A stretch of 32,301 nucleotides of DNA from Burkholderiaceae bacterium (GTDB lineage Bacteria > Pseudomonadota > Gammaproteobacteria > Burkholderiales > Burkholderiaceae_C): positions 1 to 32,301 of the forward strand of contig SCRU01000030.1 of NCBI GenBank assembly GCA_004323695.1, written 5' to 3'. Made by a program: the position numbers and the translations under genes. Of the stretch, positions 8,900 through 14,826 are shown piece by piece. Under the pieces are notes generated by a model. It was not told the DNA's origin and made no database searches. It saw only the letters and a program-made list of their open reading frames with translations. Positions within the stretch are counted from its first letter, which is position 1, and every line of letters starts with the position of its first letter.

Positions 8900-9363
8900 G
8901 CGCTCACCTGCTGGTTCGCTGCCAGGCTCACCAGACTGGCGCGGGCCTTGCCGAGCAGGGCCAGCAACTGCGAGCGCTCGAGCGGCGTGAGCCCGGCGAG
9001 CGCCTGCGCGTGCAGGCCGTCCCCAATGGTCAGTGCGGCGTCAAGCGCTTGCTCGGCGCTGGGCTCCAGATGAACCTCGTTGACACGGCGGTCGCTCGCG
9101 CTGGACTCGCGACGGATCCAGCCAGCCACGGCCATGCGGTCGCAAAGCCCGGCCACGCCCATGGCGCTCAGGCCGAGCCGGTGCGCCAGCTCGATCTGCG
9201 ACATCGGCCGCTCGTCGCCGTGCATGGCCAGTGCGCCGAGCAGCCGGCACTGCGCACGCGACAGTCCGATCCGCTCGCGCGCCAGCCGGTCGAACAGCTC
9301 GCCGTAAAGCTTGGCCACGTCATTCACCAAAAAGCCGAACCGTTGCGTGAAGTCTCTTTTCAT
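8896..9363 (-). CDS. MarR-family transcriptional repressor
   Basis: This 155-residue protein has the winged helix-turn-helix of MarR proteins: LSRAQCRLLGALAMHG, then the recognition region MSQIELAHRLGLSAMGVAGLCDRM, and the wing with the conserved D-R pair, SSASDRRVNEVHLEPSAEQALD. Helices at both ends would make the dimer. It is the first gene of a two-gene unit with the DHA2 exporter, overlapping it by four bases, a very common pairing in which the repressor releases DNA when it binds a phenolic or other aromatic drug substrate. The start codon lies inside a 31-base near-perfect palindrome, which I take as its own operator. No good ribosome binding site precedes the ATG. Confidence 0.88.
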   Translation of the reverse strand: MKRDFTQRFGFLVNDVAKLYGELFDRLARERIGLSRAQCRLLGALAMHGDERPMSQIELAHRLGLSAMGVAGLCDRMAVAGWIRRESSASDRRVNEVHLEPSAEQALDAALTIGDGLHAQALAGLTPLERSQLLALLGKARASLVSLAANQQVSA

Positions 9364-9402
9364 AAGCTCGTTTATTATAAATGCGCTTATGAAATCTGTC
9401 TG
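9361..9402 (-). promoter_or_regulatory. MarR operator and promoter overlapping the start codon
   Basis: Bases 9361-9391 form a palindrome with 15-base arms around one central base; 13 of 15 positions match (outer arms CATAAGC and GCTTATG are perfect). Within it, on the minus strand, lies TATAAT (9379-9374), preceded at 17 bases by CAGACA (9402-9397), which is a fair sigma-70 promoter. Transcription would start about 4-5 bases before the ATG at 9363, giving a nearly leaderless mRNA. Binding of MarR would cover the -10 box, the start point and the start codon. Confidence 0.65.
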
Positions 9403-9537
9403 GAAGGACCCAATGGTCGTGAAGTGCGCTGCAGGAGTTTGCTTCGCGTCGAAGAGGTGACGCCTCTGCGCCTGAATCCGGTGCTATCGAGACTAAGGGT
9501 AATTGCCTAGGCTTGTGGGGTCAGTTGAATTAAGTTG

Positions 9538-9570
9538 CACTTGTCATGACGCCAAGTGACGCCTTATAGT
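9538..9570 (+). promoter_or_regulatory. Promoter of the first MFS (OxlT-like) gene with overlapping inverted repeat
   Basis: TTGTCA (9541-9546) and TATAGT (9565-9570) are separated by 18 bases, each one mismatch from the sigma-70 consensus. CACTTG (9538-9543) and CAAGTG (9553-9558) make a perfect inverted repeat over the -35 box, a possible operator. Transcription would begin about 65 bases before the ATG at 9640. Confidence 0.5.
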
Positions 9571-9614
9571 GCGTATCGGCACAAACGCCAATGCTAAGAA
9601 TGCATAGCAGACTT

Positions 9615-9624
9615 AACAGCATAT
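9615..9624 (+). promoter_or_regulatory. Half-site AACAGCATAT shared with the fds promoter region
   Basis: AACAGCATAT, placed 16 bases before the start codon of the first MFS gene, is identical to the first ten bases of the 13-base inverted-repeat arm in the fdsR-fdsG intergenic region (12498-12510). An inverted ATGCT lies about 25 bases upstream. It may be a second target of the ModE-type regulator encoded at 11242-12369. Confidence 0.4.
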
Positions 9625-9639
9625 AACCTAGGAGACAAC

Positions 9640-11070
9640 ATGTCGTCAGCAATCGTAGGAGCGGGGAATGCTCCGGGCAGCAGCACGCCGGGGTTTCTGG
9701 ACAGGCGGCGGACCGTGGCGGGTCCAAACTTCAATCGATGGCTGGTGCCGCCGGCGGCCCTTTGCGTGCACCTGTGCATCGGCCAGGCCTATGCATTCAG
9801 CGTGTTCAACCTGCCCATGACCAAACTGCTCGGCATCAGCCAGTCCGCGCCGGACGACTGGAAGCTGACCCAGCTTGGCTGGATCTTCTCGCTGGCGATC
9901 TTTTTTCTCGGCGTGTCGTCGGCGGTGTTCGGCCGCTGGGTCGAGGAAGGCGGCCCGCGCAAGGCCATGTTCACCGCGGCGCTGTGCTGGGCGGCTGGCT
10001 TCTTCATCTCGGCGTTCGGCGTCTCGGTGCACAACATCTGGATCGTCTATGTGGGCTATGGCGTGATCGGTGGGATCGCGCTCGGCGTCGGGTACATCTC
10101 GCCGGTGTCGACGCTGATGAAGTGGTTTCCGGACCGTCCCGGCATGGCTACCGGCATGGCGATCATGGGCTTCGGCGGCGGCGCGTTCATTGCTTCGCCG
10201 CTGTCGGTCTGGCTGATGGCCAGGTTCGGCACGCCGACCCACGTCGGAGTGATGGAGACCTTCGTCGTGCTCGGCGTCGTCTACTTCATCTTCATGATGG
10301 TCGGCGCCGTCATCGTGCGCGTGCCGCCGCCGGGATGGGAGCCCGAAGGGTACGTTGCTACGAAGGGGAGCAAGCTGATCACGAAGAACGACGTCTTTGT
10401 GTACGACGCGCTGAAGACGCCGCAGTTCTGGCTGATCTGGTGGGTGCTGTGCCTGAACGTGACGGCCGGCATCGGCGTGCTGGGCCAGGCTTCGGCGATG
10501 AGCCAGGAGATGTTCCCGGGCCACATCACGCCGGTCGCGGCGGCCGGCTTCGTCGGGTTGATGAGCCTGTTCAACATGGGCGGGCGCTTCTGCTGGGCGA
10601 CGGTATCGGACTACCTGGGCCGGCGCAACACCTACTTCGTGTTCATGGTGCTGGGCTTCCTGCTGTATGTGACGGTGCCGCATGCCGGCCTGACGGGCAA
10701 CGTGCCGCTGTTTGTCGGCTGCTTTCTGATCATCATCAGCATGTACGGCGGCGGCTTTTCCACGGTGCCGGCCTACCTGAAGGACATGTACGGCACGCGC
10801 TACGTCGGCGCGATCCATGGCTTGCTGCTGACGGCCTGGTCGGCCGCCGGCATTTTCGGCCCGGTGCTGGTCAATTACCTGCGGCAATACAACATCGCCC
10901 ATGGCGTGCCGAAGGCACAGGCCTACAACAACACGATGTACATCATGGCCGCTTTGCTGGTGATCGGCTTCATCTGCAATCTGCTGGTGAAGGCGGTCCA
11001 TGAGCGTCATCACATGAAGCCCAACGATCCCCGCGCCCACGATCAGGTGCTCGTCGGTGCCAAGGCTTAA
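9640..11070 (+). CDS. OxlT-like MFS transporter (oxalate:formate antiporter family), likely formate or small-carboxylate carrier
   Basis: The ATG at 9640 follows AGGAGACAACA. The 476-residue product has twelve hydrophobic segments and the family start AYAFSVFNLPMTKLLGIS, with an RKAMF loop and GFGGGAFIASPLS. The TM8 arginine that binds dicarboxylate in OxlT is kept (Arg316 in NMGGRFCW), but the TM11 lysine is replaced by tryptophan (Trp400 in LTAWSAAG), so true oxalate exchange is doubtful. The gene sits between a drug-efflux pair and the fds genes and shares a possible operator with them, which points to formate or another monocarboxylate. A 42-residue membrane peptide follows 11 bases after the stop and is probably its partner. 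Confidence is high for the family, low for the substrate. Confidence 0.85.
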   Translation: MSSAIVGAGNAPGSSTPGFLDRRRTVAGPNFNRWLVPPAALCVHLCIGQAYAFSVFNLPMTKLLGISQSAPDDWKLTQLGWIFSLAIFFLGVSSAVFGRWVEEGGPRKAMFTAALCWAAGFFISAFGVSVHNIWIVYVGYGVIGGIALGVGYISPVSTLMKWFPDRPGMATGMAIMGFGGGAFIASPLSVWLMARFGTPTHVGVMETFVVLGVVYFIFMMVGAVIVRVPPPGWEPEGYVATKGSKLITKNDVFVYDALKTPQFWLIWWVLCLNVTAGIGVLGQASAMSQEMFPGHITPVAAAGFVGLMSLFNMGGRFCWATVSDYLGRRNTYFVFMVLGFLLYVTVPHAGLTGNVPLFVGCFLIIISMYGGGFSTVPAYLKDMYGTRYVGAIHGLLLTAWSAAGIFGPVLVNYLRQYNIAHGVPKAQAYNNTMYIMAALLVIGFICNLLVKAVHERHHMKPNDPRAHDQVLVGAKA

Positions 11071-11081
11071 AGGAGCGAACC

Positions 11082-11210
11082 ATGGCAAACTCATCAGAAA
11101 CCGGCTCGTCCACGATCATCAAGCTGATTCTCGCCTGGGGCTTTGTCGGCATTCCTCTGGTCTGGGGCGTGCTGAAGACGCTCTCGAACGCGATGAAGCT
11201 GTTCCAGTAG
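11082..11210 (+). CDS. 42-residue single-TM peptide, putative small subunit of the MFS transporter
   Basis: An ATG at 11082 with AGGAGCG (11071-11077) before it opens a 42-residue frame ending at a TAG (11208-11210). The peptide has a polar N-terminus (MANSSETGSS), one clear membrane helix (IIKLILAWGFVGIPLVWGVL) and a short amphipathic tail ending KLFQ. It begins 11 bases after the stop of the OxlT-like gene, with a good ribosome binding site, so cotranslation is likely. Very short proteins of this kind next to OxlT-type carriers are sometimes annotated as an MFS transporter small subunit; from memory, I think this one belongs there. Function as a stabiliser or modulator of the carrier is inferred from position only. 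Confidence 0.7.
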   Translation: MANSSETGSSTIIKLILAWGFVGIPLVWGVLKTLSNAMKLFQ

Positions 11211-11216
11211 CGCGAA

Positions 11217-11253
11217 GGGGCAGTATGCCTTGAGTCCTTGGCTATACCGCCCC
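11217..11253. terminator. Strong imperfect hairpin between convergent genes
   Basis: Bases 11217-11229 (GGGGCAGTATGCC) pair with 11240-11253 (GGCTATACCGCCCC) with one mismatch and one bulged base around a loop of about ten bases. It lies between the small peptide gene and the convergent regulator gene and covers the latter's last codon and stop. There is no clear T-tract on either strand, so termination would be weak or the hairpin protects RNA ends. Confidence 0.45.
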
Positions 11254-12369
11254 GCCCGGCGATGGTCGGGAGCGCTTTTTCTGGCGCTTCGCCGCGCCCT
11301 GCAGCGCGCTGAAAGTCTGGTCGAGTTCCATCACGGTTCCCGCTTCGTTCGTGTGGTAGCCGGGCAACTGGTTGACCGCTGCGTTGTAGTCGTCGCTGCG
11401 CAGGATCGCGAGCATTTTTTGCATGCTGGGCGACGCCAGCGTCTTTTCGTGGCACATCAGGCAATAGCGTTCGGTCTGTCCCGGAATAAAGTCCAGCTTG
11501 AACTGGCGCGCCGGCGTTTCCACTCCGTAACCGGCATCCGCCATGCCGCTGGCAACAAACGCCGCGACCGCTGCATGTGTGTACTCGCACTGCTCGTAGC
11601 CCTTGATCCGCGCCGGCTCGATCCCTTCCTTGCGTAACTGGAGGTCCAGCAGCAGGCGTGTGCCGGAGTCAGCCTGGCGGTTGATGAAATGCACGTCGGA
11701 CCGGACGAGATCCTTGACCTGATAGATTTCCTTGGGGTTCCCGCGAGCGACCATCAACCCTTGACGGCGCGTCACGATATTGATGATTTTCTGGGACCGC
11801 AGCGTCAGCCACGGGTGGTAGTGCGCGAGCACCGGAGCTTCGAATTCGCCAAGCGGGACATGAAACCCGGCCACGTCACACTCGCCGTTGTGCAGGGCCA
11901 CGACGGCTTCCAGGCTGCCCTGGTATTTGAGTTCGTTGGGTATGCCGGCCGCACCCAGAAAATTGTGCAGCGTCTGGATTGAAAATCCGTGGCTCGCATG
12001 AATCCGCAGCAGCTCGGGCACGGGTGAAATCACCTTCTCGATCTCGGCGCCAAGCTCCGATGCGAGGGAATCAAGCAGTGGTGACAGCCGTGCGCCGACG
12101 CGTCGGTCTGCCCAGACGAGCTTTTCACCGAGCGCCGTGAGGCGGGAGCCCTTGCCACGCTGCATCACGATCAAAGCATCGCCAAACAACTGCTCTGCCT
12201 CGCGCAGCAGTTCCCAGGCGTGTCGGTACGAGGTGCCGGAGACCTTGCAGGCGCTGGACAGGCTGCCGAACTCATGCACCTTCACGAGCAGGTCGATGAC
12301 ACGCAATGGCAATGCCGGACCTCCCGGACGGCGAATGATCCACTGCGGCTTGATATTGATTTCGTGCAT
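11242..12369 (-). CDS. fdsR: ModE-type HTH regulator with periplasmic-binding-protein-like domain (FdsR-like)
   Basis: The 375-residue protein has an N-terminal ModE/LysR-type winged HTH (about residues 20-90: VHEFGSLSSACKVSGTSYRHAWELLREAEQ is the helix-turn-helix, then GSRLTALGEKL). A periplasmic-binding-protein-like domain follows (about 115-345), with HASHGFSIQ, YQGSLEAVVALHNGECDVAGFHVP, INRQADSGTRLLLD and ASGMADAGYG, as in one-component sensors of oxyanions or molybdate. It is transcribed divergently from fdsG across 328 bases, so it most likely controls the formate dehydrogenase operon. A regulator named FdsR occupies this place in Cupriavidus; the symbol is used here by context and domain layout, not by alignment. 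Ligand could be formate or molybdate. The intergenic inverted repeat is the likely binding site. Confidence 0.78.
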   Translation of the reverse strand: MHEINIKPQWIIRRPGGPALPLRVIDLLVKVHEFGSLSSACKVSGTSYRHAWELLREAEQLFGDALIVMQRGKGSRLTALGEKLVWADRRVGARLSPLLDSLASELGAEIEKVISPVPELLRIHASHGFSIQTLHNFLGAAGIPNELKYQGSLEAVVALHNGECDVAGFHVPLGEFEAPVLAHYHPWLTLRSQKIINIVTRRQGLMVARGNPKEIYQVKDLVRSDVHFINRQADSGTRLLLDLQLRKEGIEPARIKGYEQCEYTHAAVAAFVASGMADAGYGVETPARQFKLDFIPGQTERYCLMCHEKTLASPSMQKMLAILRSDDYNAAVNQLPGYHTNEAGTVMELDQTFSALQGAAKRQKKRSRPSPGGAV

Positions 12370-12497
12370 GGCAACCTCCAGGGCATGTAGAGATTCGCGA
12401 CACCTGCGACGGGTGTTTCAACGGGCGCGATCTGCTCGACCTCTGAAGGCACACACAAACAGCATGACGCATCGCAGGGCTTAAAGTTTATGAAATA

Positions 12498-12592
12498 AAC
12501 AGCATATTTAATTGGCCGTATGTTCGATAAATATTCAATCAATGTCAATGTCTTTTATAGATAAATATGCTGTTCAAAGCATATTATTTGAA
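12498..12592. promoter_or_regulatory. AT-rich fdsR-fdsG control region with a 13-bp inverted repeat
   Basis: The 328-base gap 12370-12697 holds no gene. Its centre is strikingly AT-rich. AACAGCATATTTA (12498-12510) and TAAATATGCTGTT (12562-12574) are a perfect inverted repeat, 51 bases apart. A further AGCATAT copy follows, inside a palindrome with arms TTCAAA (12573-12578) and TTTGAA (12587-12592). A weak -10 box TATAGA (12556-12561) reads towards fdsG. The layout suggests a dimeric regulator bridging two sites, most likely the product of the divergent regulator gene. Confidence 0.65.
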
Positions 12593-12697
12593 TCGTCTCT
12601 GTCATATTGCGAAGCTGCGATGGTCCCGATACAGTGCGGGCCGGAAGAAACCCAATGCCGCGCTGTGCAAGGTGCGGCCCAAGACACAGGAGACAAC

Positions 12698-13228
12698 ATG
12701 GCGTCGGCAATCGTTGAATCGGAGACGGATCTGCGCGGCGCGGCGCGGTCCGCATCCGCAGACATGGAGGCGTTGATTGCTGTGCGCGGCGTGCTGGAGC
12801 GCCGCGTTGGCATGCCGGGTGCGTTGCTGCCCATCCTGCATGACGTGCAGGATGCCCTGGGCCATATTCCGGCCCACGTCGTGCCCGAGATTGCCGCAGC
12901 GCTTGGCTTGTCGAGAGCCGAGGTGCATGGCGTGATCACGTATTACCAGCACTTCCGCGCCGAGCCGGCCGGCAGGCACGTGCTGCAACTCTGTCGCGCA
13001 GAATCCTGCCAGGCGATGGGCGCCGATCAGCTGCTCAATCATGCAAAGCAGCACCTGGGCTGCGATCTGCACGGCACCACGCGGGACGGCGCGTTCAGTT
13101 TGGAGCCCGTCTACTGCCTTGGCCTGTGCGCAAGCTCGCCGGCCATGATGCTTGACGGGGAGCCGCATGCGCGTGTCACGCCGCAGATGTTCGATGCGCT
13201 GGTGGCGCGGACCAGGAGCGAGTCATGA
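12698..13228 (+). CDS. fdsG: NAD-dependent formate dehydrogenase, gamma subunit
   Basis: The frame is open from 12512, but ATG 12698 follows AGGAGACAAC and gives a 176-residue protein, the usual size for this subunit. It is a NuoE-type thioredoxin-fold protein: an N-terminal helical part (LLPILHDVQDALGHIPAHVV, EVHGVITYYQHF) and the [2Fe-2S] ligands Cys99 and Cys104 (LCRAESC), Cys140 and Cys144 (YCLGLC). In the soluble FdsABG enzyme it sits with FdsB in the diaphorase arm and helps carry electrons from the molybdenum centre to FMN and NAD. The stop overlaps the fdsB start (ATGA). Operon order fdsGBACD matches Cupriavidus and Rhodobacter-type formate dehydrogenases. Confidence 0.93.
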   Translation: MASAIVESETDLRGAARSASADMEALIAVRGVLERRVGMPGALLPILHDVQDALGHIPAHVVPEIAAALGLSRAEVHGVITYYQHFRAEPAGRHVLQLCRAESCQAMGADQLLNHAKQHLGCDLHGTTRDGAFSLEPVYCLGLCASSPAMMLDGEPHARVTPQMFDALVARTRSES

Positions 13229-14826
13229 GCATTACGCTTTACGTGCCGCGGGATTCCGCGGCACTCGCCGTGGGCGCCGACCTCGTGGCGCGCCGCATTG
13301 CCGAGGAGGCCGTGGCCCGCGGCATCGACATCCGCCTCGTGCGCAATGGCTCGCGTGGCCTGCTCTGGTTGGAGCCGCTGGTCGAGGTGGCGACCGCTGA
13401 CGGGCGCATTGCCTATGGTCCGGTAACGCCGGGGGATGTCGCCAGTCTGTTCGATGCGGGCTTTCTGAGTGGCGCTTCGCACGCGTTGCACCTGGGTCCA
13501 ACCGGGCAAATCGTGTATCTGAAAAGCCAGCAGCGGCTAACCTGTGCGCGCATTGGCATCATCGATCCGGTATCGCTGGACGACTATCAGGCGCACGAAG
13601 GGCACGTGGGCCTGCGGCGTGCGCTGGAGATGGGGCCGCAAGCCATCGTGCAGCAGGTGCTCGACGCCGGACTGCGTGGCCGTGGCGGTGCGGCCTTTCC
13701 GACAGGCGTCAAATGGAAGACCGTGCTGGCCACGCCGGCGGCGCAGAAGTATGTCGTCTGCAACGCCGACGAGGGCGATTCCGGCACCTTCTCTGACCGC
13801 ATGACGATGGAGGGCGATCCGTTCATGTTGATCGAAGGCATGACCATTGCTGCCCTGGCCGTCGGCGCGACCCAAGGCTATATCTATGTGCGCTCCGAGT
13901 ATCCGCACGCCATTGCGACACTGAACGAGGCCATTGGCCGTGCCGAAGCGGCCGGGTTTCTGGGCGACGACATTCTCGGATCGGGCCGGAGCTTGAGGCT
14001 GGAGGTGCGCAAGGGCGCGGGCTCTTATGTCTGCGGCGAGGAGACCGCGATGCTCGACAGCCTGGAAGGCAAGCGCGGCATCGTGCGTGCCAAGCCGCCG
14101 CTGCCGGCGATTCGCGGCCTGTTCGGTCGTCCCAGCGTCATCAACAACGTGATCACCTTTGCCAGCGTGCCCTTGATTCTGGCGCGCGGCGCGGCGTTCT
14201 ACCGCGACTACGGGATGGGTCGCTCGACGGGCACACTGCCGCTGCAACTGGCCGGCAATATCCGTCATGGCGGCTTGGTGGAAAAGGCGTTTGGCATCAC
14301 GCTGCGCGAGTTGCTCTACGACTATGGCGGCGGCTCTGCATCGGGCCGGCCGATCAAGGCGGTCCAGGTCGGGGGGCCGCTGGGTGCCTATGTGCCCGAG
14401 TCGCAGTGGGACGTACCGTTGGACTATGAGGCCTATGCCGCGATCGGTGCATCGATAGGACACGGCGGCATCGTGGTGCATGACGATACAGCCGACATGG
14501 CCCGGCTTGCCCGCTACGCGATGGAGTTCTGCGTGGTCGAGTCGTGTGGCAAATGCACGCCCTGTCGGATCGGCTCCATGCGCGGCGTCGAGGTCATCGA
14601 CCGTATTCGGACGGGCGGCGAAGGCGAGGTGGGCGGCGACAGGTCCCAACAAGTCAAACTGTTGCGCGACTTGTGCGACACCATGGTGAACGGCTCCCTC
14701 TGCGCCATGGGCAGCATGACGCCGTACCCGGTGCTGTCCGCGCTGAATCACTATCCGCAGGACTTTGGCTTGCCGGCCAGCGGGCCCGAGGCGCCGCGAA
14801 CCGATACAGGAGTTGAACATGCTTGA
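13225..14826 (+). CDS. fdsB: NAD-dependent formate dehydrogenase, beta (diaphorase) subunit
   Basis: The 533-residue protein is NuoF-like with a fused N-terminal thioredoxin-fold domain (about 1-100) that has lost the cysteines of a [2Fe-2S] site. The NAD-binding segment is LRGRGGAAFPTGVKWK (about 150-165), the FMN-binding segment KGAGSYVCGEETAML, and the [4Fe-4S] cluster ligands Cys441, Cys444, Cys447 (SCGKCTPC) with Cys493 (GSLCAMG). It takes electrons from the FeS chain and reduces NAD at FMN. It overlaps fdsG by four bases and fdsA by eight, pointing to fixed stoichiometric translation. Confidence 0.94.
   Translation: MSITLYVPRDSAALAVGADLVARRIAEEAVARGIDIRLVRNGSRGLLWLEPLVEVATADGRIAYGPVTPGDVASLFDAGFLSGASHALHLGPTGQIVYLKSQQRLTCARIGIIDPVSLDDYQAHEGHVGLRRALEMGPQAIVQQVLDAGLRGRGGAAFPTGVKWKTVLATPAAQKYVVCNADEGDSGTFSDRMTMEGDPFMLIEGMTIAALAVGATQGYIYVRSEYPHAIATLNEAIGRAEAAGFLGDDILGSGRSLRLEVRKGAGSYVCGEETAMLDSLEGKRGIVRAKPPLPAIRGLFGRPSVINNVITFASVPLILARGAAFYRDYGMGRSTGTLPLQLAGNIRHGGLVEKAFGITLRELLYDYGGGSASGRPIKAVQVGGPLGAYVPESQWDVPLDYEAYAAIGASIGHGGIVVHDDTADMARLARYAMEFCVVESCGKCTPCRIGSMRGVEVIDRIRTGGEGEVGGDRSQQVKLLRDLCDTMVNGSLCAMGSMTPYPVLSALNHYPQDFGLPASGPEAPRTDTGVEHA

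Noticed and set aside
7340-9073. Long plus-strand open frame of 577 residues opposite the DHA2 exporter and MarR genes
   Set aside because: It is rich in Arg, His, Gln and Asp without any domain pattern, as expected for the antisense of a GC-rich gene; the minus strand encodes clear MFS and MarR motifs.
9511-9540. Possible insertion-sequence end (TGGGGTCAGTTGAATTAAG) resembling GTGGGGTCAAAATTAAAT near position 67
   Set aside because: Only about ten bases agree, there is no transposase fragment, and no target-site duplication can be seen.
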